Shown here one piece after another: positions 8,387-20,286 of a DNA stretch of 64,000 nucleotides. The stretch's first letter is position 1. Each line of letters begins with the position of its first letter. The DNA lies in assembly GCF_035440685.1 (NCBI RefSeq), contig NZ_DAORMW010000024.1. The stretch is one strand, 5' to 3'. The notes under the pieces were generated by a model, which ran no database searches, had not been told where the DNA came from, and worked only from the letters and a program-made list of their open reading frames with translations. Both the position numbers and the translations under genes were made by a program. The DNA is from Accumulibacter appositus. GTDB lineage: Bacteria; Pseudomonadota; Gammaproteobacteria; Burkholderiales; Rhodocyclaceae.

Positions 8387-8737
8387 CTAGGCCAGCAGGG
8401 CTTGCAGCCCCCACAGGGCGAGCATGCCGACAACGATGGTCCATAAGGTGCTGCGCGTTCGCCAGGCGACCGCGGCGGCCAGGGTGGCGGCGGCGATGCG
8501 CGGCAGGTTGGCGTCAATGGTAGGCGTGCCATCGGCAAAAAACAACGGCGGGGCGATGATCGCCGCCATCACCGCCGGTGGCACGTAGCGCAGGGCCTGG
8601 GTCAGCCACGCTGGCAGTTCGAGGCGGGCGAGCAGGGCGATGGGGGCGAAGCGGAGCAGGAAGGTGGCGACGCCGATGCCGACGATCATCGACCATACGA
8701 ACAGTTCACCGGCCAGCTCGCCGGGCAAATGGTTCAT
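8387..8737 (-). CDS. azlD: AzlD-family branched-chain amino-acid export subunit
   Basis: The protein has 116 residues with four hydrophobic segments, including WSMIVGIGVATFLLRFAPI, the conserved LRYVPPAVMAAIIAP and WTIVVGMLALWGLQALL. The small AzlD-type membrane protein works with AzlC to export branched-chain amino acids. ATG 8737 overlaps the azlC stop by four bases (ATGA). The frame stays open far upstream inside azlC, but that coding potential is a shadow, so the overlap start is preferred. Confidence 0.85.
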   Translation of the reverse strand: MNHLPGELAGELFVWSMIVGIGVATFLLRFAPIALLARLELPAWLTQALRYVPPAVMAAIIAPPLFFADGTPTIDANLPRIAAATLAAAVAWRTRSTLWTIVVGMLALWGLQALLA

Positions 8738-9435
8738 GCCCTGACCCATAGCCTTTCCGCGGCGACGCCGACGGCGACGCCGATCAGCGCGGCGCCGATC
8801 AGGTTGAGCTTCAGCGGCAGGACGAGCAGCACCGATGCCAGGGCGCCGCTGGCCGCGGCGAGGCGCATCGCGCGGTCGTCGAGCAGCGGGACGACCATGG
8901 CGATGAAGGTCAGCGGCACGATGAAGTCCAGCGACCAGCTCGCTGGCACCAGGCTGCCGAGCAGGATGCCGGCGATCGTCGCCAGTTGCCACGACAGCCA
9001 GGTGGCGCCGGCGACGCCGAGATAGAACCAGCGCAGGTCCGCTTGCCGCTCGGGGTGCTGGCTGTGATGAACGACGGTCAGCCCGAAGGCCTGGTCGGTG
9101 AGCAGGTAGGCGATCAGCGCTTGCCAGCGCCGGTTCTGGTTGCGAAAGCGGGTGGCCAGCGAGGTGGCGTACATCAGGAAGCGCAGGTTGACGATTGCCG
9201 CCGTGGCCAGAATGACCAGCAGCGGCGCGCCGCTGGCGAACAGCTGCGTGGCGGCAATCTGCGCCGACCCGGCGAAGATCACCCAGCTCATCGCCGAGGC
9301 CTGCAGCGGCGTCATGCCTGCCGTACTGGCCGCGGCCCCGCAAACCACGCCGAAGGGAATGATGCTCATGCTCAGCGGAGCAAAGGCGCGCACGCCGACG
9401 ATAAACTCGGCGCGTGCGCTGGCGTCTTGCGGCAT
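8734..9435 (-). CDS. azlC: AzlC-family branched-chain amino-acid export permease
   Basis: The 233-residue polytopic membrane protein has the AzlC signatures PLSMSIIPFGVVCGAAA and MSWVIFAGSAQIAATQL near the N-terminus. YLLTDQAFGLTV follows mid-protein, then further hydrophobic helices. It is the large subunit of the AzlCD exporter and is translationally coupled to azlD. The 66-base gap to the divergent gene at 9502 holds both promoters. Confidence 0.88.
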   Translation of the reverse strand: MPQDASARAEFIVGVRAFAPLSMSIIPFGVVCGAAASTAGMTPLQASAMSWVIFAGSAQIAATQLFASGAPLLVILATAAIVNLRFLMYATSLATRFRNQNRRWQALIAYLLTDQAFGLTVVHHSQHPERQADLRWFYLGVAGATWLSWQLATIAGILLGSLVPASWSLDFIVPLTFIAMVVPLLDDRAMRLAAASGALASVLLVLPLKLNLIGAALIGVAVGVAAERLWVRA

Positions 9436-9501
9436 GGGGCGCTTTTACGAATAGAATAGAGGGTCAAATTGTAACCTTGGTGCACCCCCGGGAGGAGGCA
9501 G

Positions 9502-9822
9502 ATGGTCTATCACATAATCGTTTCGTTTGGGCGAGAGAGGGAATACGAGTTCAAGTTCCCGCATGCCGAACTCGCCACCGGGTCTCCCGAAGAAGCGCGC
9601 CGCTGGTTTGACAAGGAGTTCGCGGATCTCGAATGCGAACCCAGCAACCCGATGGGCAAGGTCTTGATCATCGACAAGATTCTCAATGTCGCCCGTTACG
9701 GCGGCGAGCAGCGCTTCATCGACGGGAAGGAGTGGGCGACGCGCTTCGCGCGCTACACCGCCCTGGCCCTGGGACGCGACACCGTGCGCATCGACGTGGC
9801 GGCCTTCAATATCGGCTACTGA
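9502..9822 (+). CDS. Conserved small cytosolic protein of unknown function
   Basis: The 106-residue protein is preceded by a strong ribosome site (GGGAGGAGG). It is soluble, mixed alpha/beta, and ends DVAAFNIGY. It has no membrane span, signal peptide or catalytic motif I recognise. The evenly distributed charge and good Shine-Dalgarno support a real gene. It is followed by a clear Rho-independent terminator, so it is probably monocistronic. Confidence 0.7.
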   Translation: MVYHIIVSFGREREYEFKFPHAELATGSPEEARRWFDKEFADLECEPSNPMGKVLIIDKILNVARYGGEQRFIDGKEWATRFARYTALALGRDTVRIDVAAFNIGY

Positions 9823-9870
9823 TGCGGCGTTCAAGCCGATAGCGCCGAGCCGTCGGCGGGCAGGCATTGC

Positions 9871-9907
9871 GGCGCAGGTTTGCGGACCTGCGCCGTTTTC
9901 TTTTTTT
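9871..9907 (+). terminator. Rho-independent terminator
   Basis: A perfect 8-base stem (ggcgcagg / cctgcgcc, loop tttgcgga) is followed by gttttcttttttt. It lies 48 bases after the stop of the small gene and just before greB. Confidence 0.85.
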
Positions 9908-9924
9908 ACGCTGAGCAACCAATC

Positions 9925-10491
9925 ATGAACAAGGCATTCAGCAAGGAATCCGACGGCGACGAAGACGAGGAACAAGGCCTCGATCCCTCCTTCCGGCTGC
10001 CGGCGGGAACGCGCAACTACATCACCCCGGGCGGGCATGCGCGCATCCTGGCCGAAGTCGATCATTTGTTGCGCGTCGAGCGGCCGCAGCTGGTCGACGT
10101 CGTGCAGTGGGCGGCGTCGAACGGCGACCGTTCCGAGAATGCCGACTACATCTATGGCAAGCGACGGCTGCGCGAGATCGACCGGCGGATTCGTTTCCTG
10201 ACCAAGCGCCTGGATCTGGCCGAGGTCGTCGATCCGGCCGGGCGGCACGGCACCGAGCAGGTTTTCTTCGGCGCCACGGTGAGCATCGCCGATGAAGACG
10301 GGCAAGAGCAGACCTACCAGATCGTCGGTGTCGACGAAACCGACTTCGCGCGCGGGCGGATCAGCTGGGTGTCGCCGCTGGCGCGCGCGCTGCTCAAGGC
10401 GCGCGAGGGTGACACGGTGCGTTTCCAGAGTCCGGCCGGGATGCGCGAGGTCGAGGTGCTGGTGGTGGCCTATGTGGCCATCGAGGACTGA
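9925..10491 (+). CDS. greB: Transcription elongation factor GreB
   Basis: The protein has 188 residues from ATG 9925. It rescues arrested RNA polymerase by stimulating transcript cleavage through the secondary channel. The N-terminal coiled-coil contains NYITPGGHARL, ASNGDRSENADYIYGKRRLREID (tip acidic residues in GDRSENADY) and RRIRFLTKRL. The C-terminal FKBP-like domain contains VDETDFARGRISWVSPLARALL. A roughly 30-residue acidic N-terminal extension makes it longer than the ~158-residue enterobacterial protein. Confidence 0.93.
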   Translation: MNKAFSKESDGDEDEEQGLDPSFRLPAGTRNYITPGGHARILAEVDHLLRVERPQLVDVVQWAASNGDRSENADYIYGKRRLREIDRRIRFLTKRLDLAEVVDPAGRHGTEQVFFGATVSIADEDGQEQTYQIVGVDETDFARGRISWVSPLARALLKAREGDTVRFQSPAGMREVEVLVVAYVAIED

Positions 10492-10620
10492 ATAGGGGCG
10501 CGGCGCAGGCAGGGCTTGAAATCGCTGCGACTGCCCCCACGTGTTGGTCCATTGCGCGCCGGCACTCCTCCCATTTTCTCGCCGGGGCGCTTTCGATCAA
10601 CGCTTTTCACGGAGTTCTCA
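10492..10620 (+). promoter_or_regulatory. htpG upstream region
   Basis: This 129-base spacer precedes htpG and has GGAG at 10611-10614 as a ribosome site. I do not see a convincing sigma-32-type or sigma-70 pair, so the heat-shock promoter is only expected, not demonstrated. Confidence 0.3.
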
Positions 10621-12543
10621 ATGGGTGAACAGAAGGAAACACTGGGTTTTCAGGCAGAAGTCAAACAGCTACTGAATTTGATGATCCACTCGCTGTACAG
10701 CAACAAGGAAATCTTCCTGCGCGAGTTGATCTCCAACGCCTCCGACGCCTGTGACCGGCTGCGCTTCGAGGCGCTGAACAATGCCAGTCTCTACGGCGAC
10801 GACAGCGAACTCAAGATTCGGGTGGCCTTCGACAAGGAAGCACGCACCATCAGCATCACCGACAACGGCATCGGCCTGTCGCGCGACGAGGCCGTCGAGC
10901 ATCTGGGTACCATCGCCAAGTCCGGCACCCGCGAATTCTTCTCGGCGCTGACCGGTGATCAGGCCAAGGATGCGCATCTCATCGGCCAGTTCGGCGTCGG
11001 TTTCTACTCGTCGTACATCGTCGCCGACAAGGTCACCGTCACCTCGCGGCGGGCCGGTCTCGAAGCCAACCAGGCGGTGCGCTGGGAATCCGGCGGCGAG
11101 GGCGAGTTCACCGTCGAGATGGTCGAGCGCGCACAGCGCGGCACCGAGGTCGTCCTGCATCTGCGCGAAGGCGAGGACGAGTTTCTCTCGACCTGGAAAG
11201 TGCGCGAGATCATCCGCAAGTACTCCGACCACATCACCCTGCCGATCCTGATGAAGAAGGAGACCTGGGACGAGGAGAAGAAGGAGCAGGTGGTCACCGA
11301 CGAGGACGAGACGGTCAACCAGGCGTCGGCGCTGTGGTCGCGTCCGAAGTCGGAGGTCTCCGACGAGCAGTACAACGAATTCTACAAGCACGTCGCGCAT
11401 GACTTCGAGAACCCGCTGGCGCACGTGCATGCACGCGTCGAAGGCAAGCAGGAATACACGCAGCTGCTCTACATCCCCTCGAAAGCGCCTTTCGATCTGC
11501 TCGATCGCGGCGCCCGTCACGGCATCAAGCTCTACGTTCGCCGTGTCTTCATCATGGACGACGCCGAGCAGCTGATGCCGCTCTACCTGCGCTTCGTGCG
11601 CGGGGTGGTCGATTCCAACGACCTGCCGCTCAACGTTTCGCGCGAGATCCTGCAGCAGTCGCGCGATATCGAAGCCATCCGCGGCGGTTGCGTGAAACGC
11701 ATTCTCGGCCTGCTCGAAAGCCTCGCCGATAGCGAAGACGACGCCGAGAAGGAGAAGTACAAGACCTTCTGGAAGGAATTCGGCCGCGTGCTCAAGGAAG
11801 GCGTCGGCGAGGACTTCGCCAACAAGGAGCGCATCGGCAAGCTGTTGCGCTTCGCCTCGACGCACGCCGACACCCCCGAGGAAAGCGTTTCGCTGGCCGA
11901 TTACGTGGCGCGCATGAAAGAGGGGCAGGAGAAGATCTACTACGTCACCGCCGAGACCTTCACCGCCGCCAAGAACAGCCCGCACCTCGAAATCTTCCGC
12001 AAGAAGGGCATCGAAGTGCTGCTGCTTTCCGACCGCGTCGACGAATGGGTGACCAGCCATCTCACCGAGTTTGACGGCAAGCAGCTGCAGTCGGTGGCCA
12101 AGGGCGGGCTCGACCTCGGCAAGCTCGAGGACGCGGCCGAGAAGGAAGAAGCCGAAAAAGCGGCCGACGAGTACAAGGACTTGATCGAGAAGGTCAAGAC
12201 GACGCTCGGCGAGAAGGTCAAGGATGTGCGCGTCACGCATCGCCTGACCGATTCGCCGTCCTGCCTGGTTGCCGACGAGTACGACCTCGGCGGCAACCTG
12301 CAGCGCATCCTCAAGGCTGCCGGCCAGCAGGCGCCGGCCAGCAAGCCGATCCTCGAAGTCAACCCGCAGCACCCGGCGGTGCAGCGTCTCAAGTACGAGG
12401 AAACGCGCTTCGACGACTGGGCCAATCTGCTGCTCGAGCAGGCGATCCTCGCCGAAGGCGGCGCGCTCGAAGATCCGGCCGGTTTCGTCAAGCGCATCAA
12501 CGATCTGATGCTGGCCCTGTCGCTGGGTAGCGCCGGCAAGTGA
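10621..12543 (+). CDS. htpG: Molecular chaperone HtpG (Hsp90)
   Basis: The protein has 640 residues, full length for bacterial Hsp90. The N-terminal GHKL ATPase shows IFLRELISNASDACDRLR (Glu/Asn of the ATP site), TDNGIGLSRDEAVEHLGTIA and IGQFGVGFYSSYIVAD. The middle domain contains DLPLNVSREILQQ with the catalytic-loop Arg, and the dimerisation domain ends near LMLALSLGS. I chose ATG 10621 (MGEQKETLGFQAEV) over the upstream in-frame start because Hsp90 homology begins there. It acts in the cytosol in protein folding and remodelling. The stop overlaps the GTG of the next gene. Confidence 0.97.
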   Translation: MGEQKETLGFQAEVKQLLNLMIHSLYSNKEIFLRELISNASDACDRLRFEALNNASLYGDDSELKIRVAFDKEARTISITDNGIGLSRDEAVEHLGTIAKSGTREFFSALTGDQAKDAHLIGQFGVGFYSSYIVADKVTVTSRRAGLEANQAVRWESGGEGEFTVEMVERAQRGTEVVLHLREGEDEFLSTWKVREIIRKYSDHITLPILMKKETWDEEKKEQVVTDEDETVNQASALWSRPKSEVSDEQYNEFYKHVAHDFENPLAHVHARVEGKQEYTQLLYIPSKAPFDLLDRGARHGIKLYVRRVFIMDDAEQLMPLYLRFVRGVVDSNDLPLNVSREILQQSRDIEAIRGGCVKRILGLLESLADSEDDAEKEKYKTFWKEFGRVLKEGVGEDFANKERIGKLLRFASTHADTPEESVSLADYVARMKEGQEKIYYVTAETFTAAKNSPHLEIFRKKGIEVLLLSDRVDEWVTSHLTEFDGKQLQSVAKGGLDLGKLEDAAEKEEAEKAADEYKDLIEKVKTTLGEKVKDVRVTHRLTDSPSCLVADEYDLGGNLQRILKAAGQQAPASKPILEVNPQHPAVQRLKYEETRFDDWANLLLEQAILAEGGALEDPAGFVKRINDLMLALSLGSAGK

Positions 12544-13040
12544 GCGCCGACGGCGGGCCGCCGGCAGAACTCCTGCACGGCCTGCCGCCGATTCTCGATG
12601 CCGGGGTCAGGGTGCTTATCCTCGGCAGTTTTCCGTCGCCGGCATCGCTGGCGGCACAGCGTTACTACGGGCATCGCCAGAACCAGTTCTGGCGCCTGCT
12701 CGGCGCGGTCCTCGACGAGCCCCTGGCCGAACTCGACTACCCCGCACGGCAGCCTTGTCTGTTGCGCCATGGCTTCGGCGTCTGGGACGTCTATCGCCGC
12801 TGCCAACGTCAGGGTGCGCTCGACTCGGCGATCCAGTCGCCCGAAATCAATGATTTCTCACGGCTGCCTATCGACGCGCCGCAGCTGCAGCGGGTCTGCT
12901 TCAATGGGCAGACCGCCGGCAAGCTGGCCGCCTGGTTTCAGGCGCGTGGCTACGAAACGCGGCTGCTGCCGTCGAGCAGCCCGGCCTACACCCTGGCTTT
13001 CGCCAGCAAGCTCGAACGCTGGCGCGCGGCGCTACGCTAG
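12540..13040 (+). CDS. DNA-deoxyinosine glycosylase (uracil-DNA-glycosylase superfamily)
   Basis: The protein has 166 residues from GTG 12540, overlapping the htpG stop (GTGA). The motif LILGSFPSPASLAAQRYYGHRQNQFWRLL is split over motif 1 of the family: GSFPS, then YYGHRQNQFW for base-pocket stacking. VCFNGQTAGKL and LPSSSPAYTL complete the fold. These match the Mug-like deoxyinosine/xanthine glycosylases that remove deaminated purines from DNA. Coupling to htpG suggests stress-linked expression. Confidence 0.83.
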   Translation: MSADGGPPAELLHGLPPILDAGVRVLILGSFPSPASLAAQRYYGHRQNQFWRLLGAVLDEPLAELDYPARQPCLLRHGFGVWDVYRRCQRQGALDSAIQSPEINDFSRLPIDAPQLQRVCFNGQTAGKLAAWFQARGYETRLLPSSSPAYTLAFASKLERWRAALR

Positions 13041-13069
13041 CACCGGCTGGACTGCCGCCGTAGCGCCCC

Positions 13070-13618
13070 TCATTGCCCCGCGCCGAGCACCTCGAGCACG
13101 CACTGGCGGTGTTCCGAACCGCTCTTGGCGGCGCACAGCTTGCGGGCCTTGTCCTGTCGCTGGCAAACGGCGGCATCGCTGGCCCTGCTGCAGTCTGCCG
13201 GCAGGGTCTTCTGGAGTACGCAGTTTCTGAATTGCGGCCCTGTCCGTCCCTTGCACAGGGCGTAGGCCGCCTTGCGTTGCACGCATTGCTCCGGGATTCG
13301 CGCCTGCGTGCAGTCGATCTGCGCGGCCTGTTGATGCAGGCACTGCTCACGCTCGCTGCCCCGCTTGTCGCGGCAGGCCTCGTAAACCTGGCGATGAGCG
13401 GCCCGGCGGGCGGCGCACTGCTGCGGATCCTTGGTCCGGCTGCAGTCGGATGGGCCGCGCGTGCCCAGCATTCCCCGCCGATAGCCAGCGCCCTGCATGG
13501 CGGCGCTGGTTCCATCCATGCTCGTCGAGGTGTCCTTGCCGGCGCCCGATTGGGCGATGGCCGGCGCAGCGAACAGGCTGGCGGCGAGTACTGCGACGAT
13601 CAGTGAGCCCATCTGCAT
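13070..13618 (-). CDS. Exported Cys-rich protein with three ~40-residue repeats
   Basis: The protein has 182 residues with a classical signal peptide (MQMGSLIVAVLAASLFAAPAIAQ, cleavage likely after AIA-Q). The mature part carries six cysteine pairs that alternate exactly CX8C, CX10C, CX8C, CX10C, CX8C, CX10C. Repeats begin at DCSRTKDPQQC, DCTQARIPEQC and DCSRASDAAVC. It is highly basic, with no catalytic motif. I do not recognise the family; it is likely a periplasmic disulfide-stabilised protein. It converges on the glycosylase gene and is divergent from the GspE-like gene. Confidence 0.7.
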   Translation of the reverse strand: MQMGSLIVAVLAASLFAAPAIAQSGAGKDTSTSMDGTSAAMQGAGYRRGMLGTRGPSDCSRTKDPQQCAARRAAHRQVYEACRDKRGSEREQCLHQQAAQIDCTQARIPEQCVQRKAAYALCKGRTGPQFRNCVLQKTLPADCSRASDAAVCQRQDKARKLCAAKSGSEHRQCVLEVLGAGQ

Positions 13619-13802
13619 GTCGATCTCCTGGTGGTTTGCGGCCGCTGCGTGTGGTCCGCCGGACGGCGTGGAAAGGGGGCTCGCGGGCGCTGTGGGGCGC
13701 CGCCCTGCGGAGCGCTGATATCTTACACGCTCTTGCCGTCGGCATTGGTTGCGGCCGAACTTGTCGGGTATAGTTGCCGCTCATTCCCCAGGAACAGTCG
13801 CC

Positions 13803-15596
13803 ATGCCCGAAGCCTCGGTGAGCACCGTTTACGACCATCGCCTGACGCTCGCGGAACTCCTCGGCTGGCTGGTCGACGACGGCCTGATCAAGCGGCCCGA
13901 CGCCGATCTGCTGCTCAGGGACAGTCGCCTCAATCGCCTGTCGGCGCATCCGCTGGTGGTCATCGCCGACCAGAAATGGAAAGCCCTGCACGAGCCCCCG
14001 CGGCCCCTGAACCTGGAAGTGCTGGGCGAGTGGCTGGCCGCCAGAGTGGGCCTCGAATACCACCATATCGATCCCCTGAAAGTCGATTTCACGGCGGTCA
14101 CCGAAGTCATGTCGAGTGCCTATGCGACGCGCTTCGGCATCCTGCCGGTGAAGGTGACGACGCGCGAAGTGCTGGTGGCGACGACGCAACCCTTTCTGCG
14201 CGACTGGGAGAAGGAGATCCGGTCGATCGTCAAGAAAGACATTCGCCGCGTGCTGGCCAATCCGGTCGACGTCGCGCGCTATCTGATCGAGTTCTACAAT
14301 CTCGCCCGCTCGGTCAAGAAAGCCGCCCAGATCGGCGGCCAGGGCGGCAATCTGTCGTCGTTCGAGCAACTGGTCGAACTCGGCCGGACCAATCGCCAGT
14401 TCGACGCCAACGATCAACACATCGTCAATATCGTCGACTGGCTCTGGCAGTACGCTTTCGAACAGCGTGCCAGCGACATCCACATCGAACCGCGGCGCGA
14501 AATCGGCATCGTTCGTTTCCGCATCGACGGCATGCTGCATCAGGTGTACCAGATCCCGATGAGCGTCATGGCGGCAATGATCAACCGGGTGAAGATTCTC
14601 GGGCGCATGGACGTCGTCGAGAAGCGCCGCCCGCAGGATGGCCGCATCAAGACGCGCACCGCCGACGGCCAGGAAGCCGAACTGCGCTTGTCGACGCTGC
14701 CGACGGCTTTCGGCGAGAAGCTGGTGATGCGTATTTTCGACCCGGAAGTGCTGGTCCGCGATTTCACCGAACTCGGCTTCACCGACGACGATCAGGCGCG
14801 CTGGAAAACGATGTCCGAGCGGCCCAACGGAATCATCCTCGTCACCGGCCCGACCGGTTCGGGAAAAACGACGACGCTCTACTCGACGCTCAAGCAACTG
14901 GCGACGCCGGCGGTCAATGTGTGCACCATCGAAGACCCGATCGAGATGGTCGAGCCGGCGTTCAACCAGCTGCAGGTGCAGAACGTCATCGACCTCGGTT
15001 TCGCGCAGGGCGTCAGGGCGCTGATGCGCCAGGACCCGGACATCATCATGATCGGCGAAATCCGCGATCTGGAAACCGCCGAAGTGGCGATCCAGGCGGC
15101 GCTGACCGGCCACCTCGTGCTGTCCACCCTGCACACCAACGACGCGCCGGCGGCGATCACCCGCATGCTCGACCTCGGCATCCCCTCGTACCTGCTCAGC
15201 GCCACCGTGCTCGGGGTCATGGCGCAGCGCCTGGTGCGCATCCTCTGTCCGCATTGCAAGCAGGAGCACGCGGCGAATGCCGTCGAGGAGAGCATGTGGG
15301 ACCAGCTGGTCGCGCCCTGGAAAGCCAACCGTCCGGAGCGTTTCTACCGCTCGGTCGGCTGCCTCGAATGCCGCATGACCGGCTTCCTCGGGCGCGTCGG
15401 CCTGTACGAGATTCTCATGCTCTCGTCCGACGTCAAGCTGGCGATCAGCGAAAACAAGGATATTGCCAAGATTCGCGAGCTCGCTTTCCGTGAAGGCATG
15501 AAGCCCCTGCGCATCGCGGGAGCGATGAAAGTCGCCGCCGGGGTGACCACGCTGGGCGAAATCTTCAAGGTTGCGCCGCCGATCGAGCACGCCTGA
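13803..15596 (+). CDS. Type II secretion / type IV pilus assembly ATPase (GspE/PilB family)
   Basis: The protein has 597 residues from ATG 13803 (AGGAACAG upstream). The N-terminal ~160 form a T2SSE_N/MshEN-like domain. The hexameric secretion ATPase core follows: Asp-box SDIHIEPR, Walker A GPTGSGKTTT (about 349-356), Walker B IIMIGEIRDLETA and His box LTGHLVLSTLHTNDA. The tetracysteine zinc motif is CPHC (about 482) plus CLEC (about 520). It powers pilus or pseudopilus assembly at the inner membrane. No other secretion or pilus gene lies nearby, so it is an orphan here and GspE versus PilB cannot be settled. Confidence 0.88.
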   Translation: MPEASVSTVYDHRLTLAELLGWLVDDGLIKRPDADLLLRDSRLNRLSAHPLVVIADQKWKALHEPPRPLNLEVLGEWLAARVGLEYHHIDPLKVDFTAVTEVMSSAYATRFGILPVKVTTREVLVATTQPFLRDWEKEIRSIVKKDIRRVLANPVDVARYLIEFYNLARSVKKAAQIGGQGGNLSSFEQLVELGRTNRQFDANDQHIVNIVDWLWQYAFEQRASDIHIEPRREIGIVRFRIDGMLHQVYQIPMSVMAAMINRVKILGRMDVVEKRRPQDGRIKTRTADGQEAELRLSTLPTAFGEKLVMRIFDPEVLVRDFTELGFTDDDQARWKTMSERPNGIILVTGPTGSGKTTTLYSTLKQLATPAVNVCTIEDPIEMVEPAFNQLQVQNVIDLGFAQGVRALMRQDPDIIMIGEIRDLETAEVAIQAALTGHLVLSTLHTNDAPAAITRMLDLGIPSYLLSATVLGVMAQRLVRILCPHCKQEHAANAVEESMWDQLVAPWKANRPERFYRSVGCLECRMTGFLGRVGLYEILMLSSDVKLAISENKDIAKIRELAFREGMKPLRIAGAMKVAAGVTTLGEIFKVAPPIEHA

Positions 15597-15818
15597 AAAG
15601 GTGCTGGCAGCGCGTCGCGTTCTTCACCTGACGTTCAGCAAGCTCTTCGCGTAGTCGATGCGGCGGAGAAGTCGTGCGCGGGTGGAACTGGATTGCCACG
15701 TCGGCTGCGCCTCCTCGCAACGACGAGTCGGTTGGCGTGGGGCTGCCGTGTTTCCACGCAAGCTTCAGCAGCGCAGACGCGAACGCAATGTGCCAGCCGT
15801 GCCGCCCTCGCCGCTCGC
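15597..15818. other. Intergenic region between convergent genes
   Basis: This 222-base stretch separates the GspE/PilB gene from rtcB. It contains a copy of dispersed repeat B (15688-15725). No gene or clear terminator is seen. Confidence 0.5.
15688..15725 (+). repeat. Dispersed intergenic repeat B, copy 2
   Basis: This stretch beginning ctggattgccacg and ending ctcctcgcaacgacg matches 5992-6026 in the same orientation. Both copies lie in intergenic DNA. Confidence 0.5.
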
Positions 15819-17042
15819 TCAACCCTTGACGCAGACCACCTGGTGCAGGGTGTGCACGACCTCGACCAGTGAGCGCTGGGCGTGCATCACCGCGTCGATG
15901 TCCTTGTAGGCCAGCGGAATCTCGTCGATCACCGCCTTGTCCTTGCGGCATTCGACGTGCGCCGTGGCGCGCTCCTGGTCGGCGACGGTGAATCGCCGCC
16001 GCGCCTCGTTGCGGCTCATCACGCGTCCGGCGCCGTGGCTGCACGAGGAGAAGGCTTCCGCGTTGCCGAGGCCACGAACGATGTAGCTGCGTGCGCCCAT
16101 CGAGCCGGGGATGATTCCCAGCTCGCCCTTGCGCGCCGAGAGCGCACCCTTGCGGGTGACGAAGACCTCGCTGCCGAAGTGCTGCTCGCGCTGGACATAA
16201 TTGTGGTGGCAATTCACCGCTTCGGCGTCGACGCTGAACGGCTTGCCGATCACCCGGCGGGCCGCGGCGACGAGCTGGCCCATCATCGCCACGCGGTTGC
16301 AGCGCGCATACTCCTGCGCCCAGCCGACCGCTTCCAGGTAATCGGCAAAGTGCCGGCTGCCTTCCTCGAGGTAGGCCAGGTCGCGGTCGGGCAGATTGGC
16401 CAGGTGCTGGCGCATGTCGGCCTGCGCCAGCGCGATGAACGTGCTGCCGATGGCGTTGCCGACGCCGCGCGAACCCGAGTGGAGCATGAACCAGACGCGC
16501 TCGGCCTCGTCGAGGCAGACCTCGATGAAATGGTTGCCGGAGCCGAGCGTTCCCAGGTGCTGGTGGTGGTTCGTGTCCTGCAGCCGCGGGTATTTCCCGA
16601 CGATGCGCCTGAAGCCGGGCAACAGGCCGGCCCACAGGGCGTCGACCGCGGCTGGCGGGAGTCGCGAGCCCTGCCAGCTACCCTCGTCGCGCTTGCCGCG
16701 GCCGAGCGTGCGCCCGTGCGGCACCGCGGCTTCGATCGCCGAGCGCAGTCCGCGCAGGCAGTCGGGCAGGTCGGCGGCGTTCAGCGTGCTGCGCGTGGCG
16801 ATCATGCCGCAGCCGATGTCGACGCCGACCGCCGCCGGAATGATCGCCCCGCGCGTCGGAATGACGCTGCCGATCGTCGATCCCTTGCCGAGATGCACAT
16901 CGGGCATCACTGCCAGGTGGTGGAAAATGAACGGCAGGCGGGCCGTATTGAGCAGCTGCTCGCGCGCCGCCGCCTCGACCGGAACGCCCTCGGTCCACAT
17001 CCAGATCGGTCTGCCGTTGGCGACCGCGACCACCTCGGGCAT
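15819..17042 (-). CDS. rtcB: RNA ligase RtcB
   Basis: The protein has 407 residues. ATG 17042 is preceded by GGGAG at proper spacing, while an in-frame ATG at 17063 lacks one. RtcB joins 2',3'-cyclic phosphate to 5'-OH RNA ends with GTP and Mn2+. Visible hallmarks are MPDVHLGKGSTIGSV, VGVDIGCGM (metal Cys), LGSGNHFIE, HSGSRG, HNYV and SCSHGAGR, which holds the guanylylated His. No rtcA, rtcR or archease gene is adjacent, so its regulation differs from the enterobacterial rtcBA operon. Confidence 0.95.
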   Translation of the reverse strand: MPEVVAVANGRPIWMWTEGVPVEAAAREQLLNTARLPFIFHHLAVMPDVHLGKGSTIGSVIPTRGAIIPAAVGVDIGCGMIATRSTLNAADLPDCLRGLRSAIEAAVPHGRTLGRGKRDEGSWQGSRLPPAAVDALWAGLLPGFRRIVGKYPRLQDTNHHQHLGTLGSGNHFIEVCLDEAERVWFMLHSGSRGVGNAIGSTFIALAQADMRQHLANLPDRDLAYLEEGSRHFADYLEAVGWAQEYARCNRVAMMGQLVAAARRVIGKPFSVDAEAVNCHHNYVQREQHFGSEVFVTRKGALSARKGELGIIPGSMGARSYIVRGLGNAEAFSSCSHGAGRVMSRNEARRRFTVADQERATAHVECRKDKAVIDEIPLAYKDIDAVMHAQRSLVEVVHTLHQVVCVKG

Positions 17043-17080
17043 GGCCGTCTCCCTGCCCGCCATCGGTCTCAGCCTGCGAC

Positions 17081-20005
<2,925 letters not shown>

Positions 20006-20286
20006 GCTTGCCGCAGCCGGCCGAAAATCGGCGGGCGCCGCCCTACGACAGGCGGGCGCCGCTCACTGGATGGTGTCAGCACGTCGGTGGTGCGCAGCCT
20101 GTCTGTCGTCCGCATCTTCCTGCGCTCTCCTGAACGTCGCCATTGCAGCCGTGCACTCTAGCAGAGAGCCTGCTGCGGGTCATCGCCGAGTCCGCCGGGC
20201 AGCGTTCCGGCGAGCAATCCGACCGGGCGCCGCTGGCCGGGCTGTATTCCGGTGCTCGGGGATGGTCTTTTTGATTCGCTGGCCGT

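Noticed and set aside
10669..12372. A 567-codon open frame antisense to htpG
   Set aside because: It is a complete shadow of a strongly conserved Hsp90 gene, with no independent motif.
13347..15590. A 747-codon open frame opposite the GspE/PilB gene
   Set aside because: It covers the conserved Walker motifs of the real gene in antisense; composition only.
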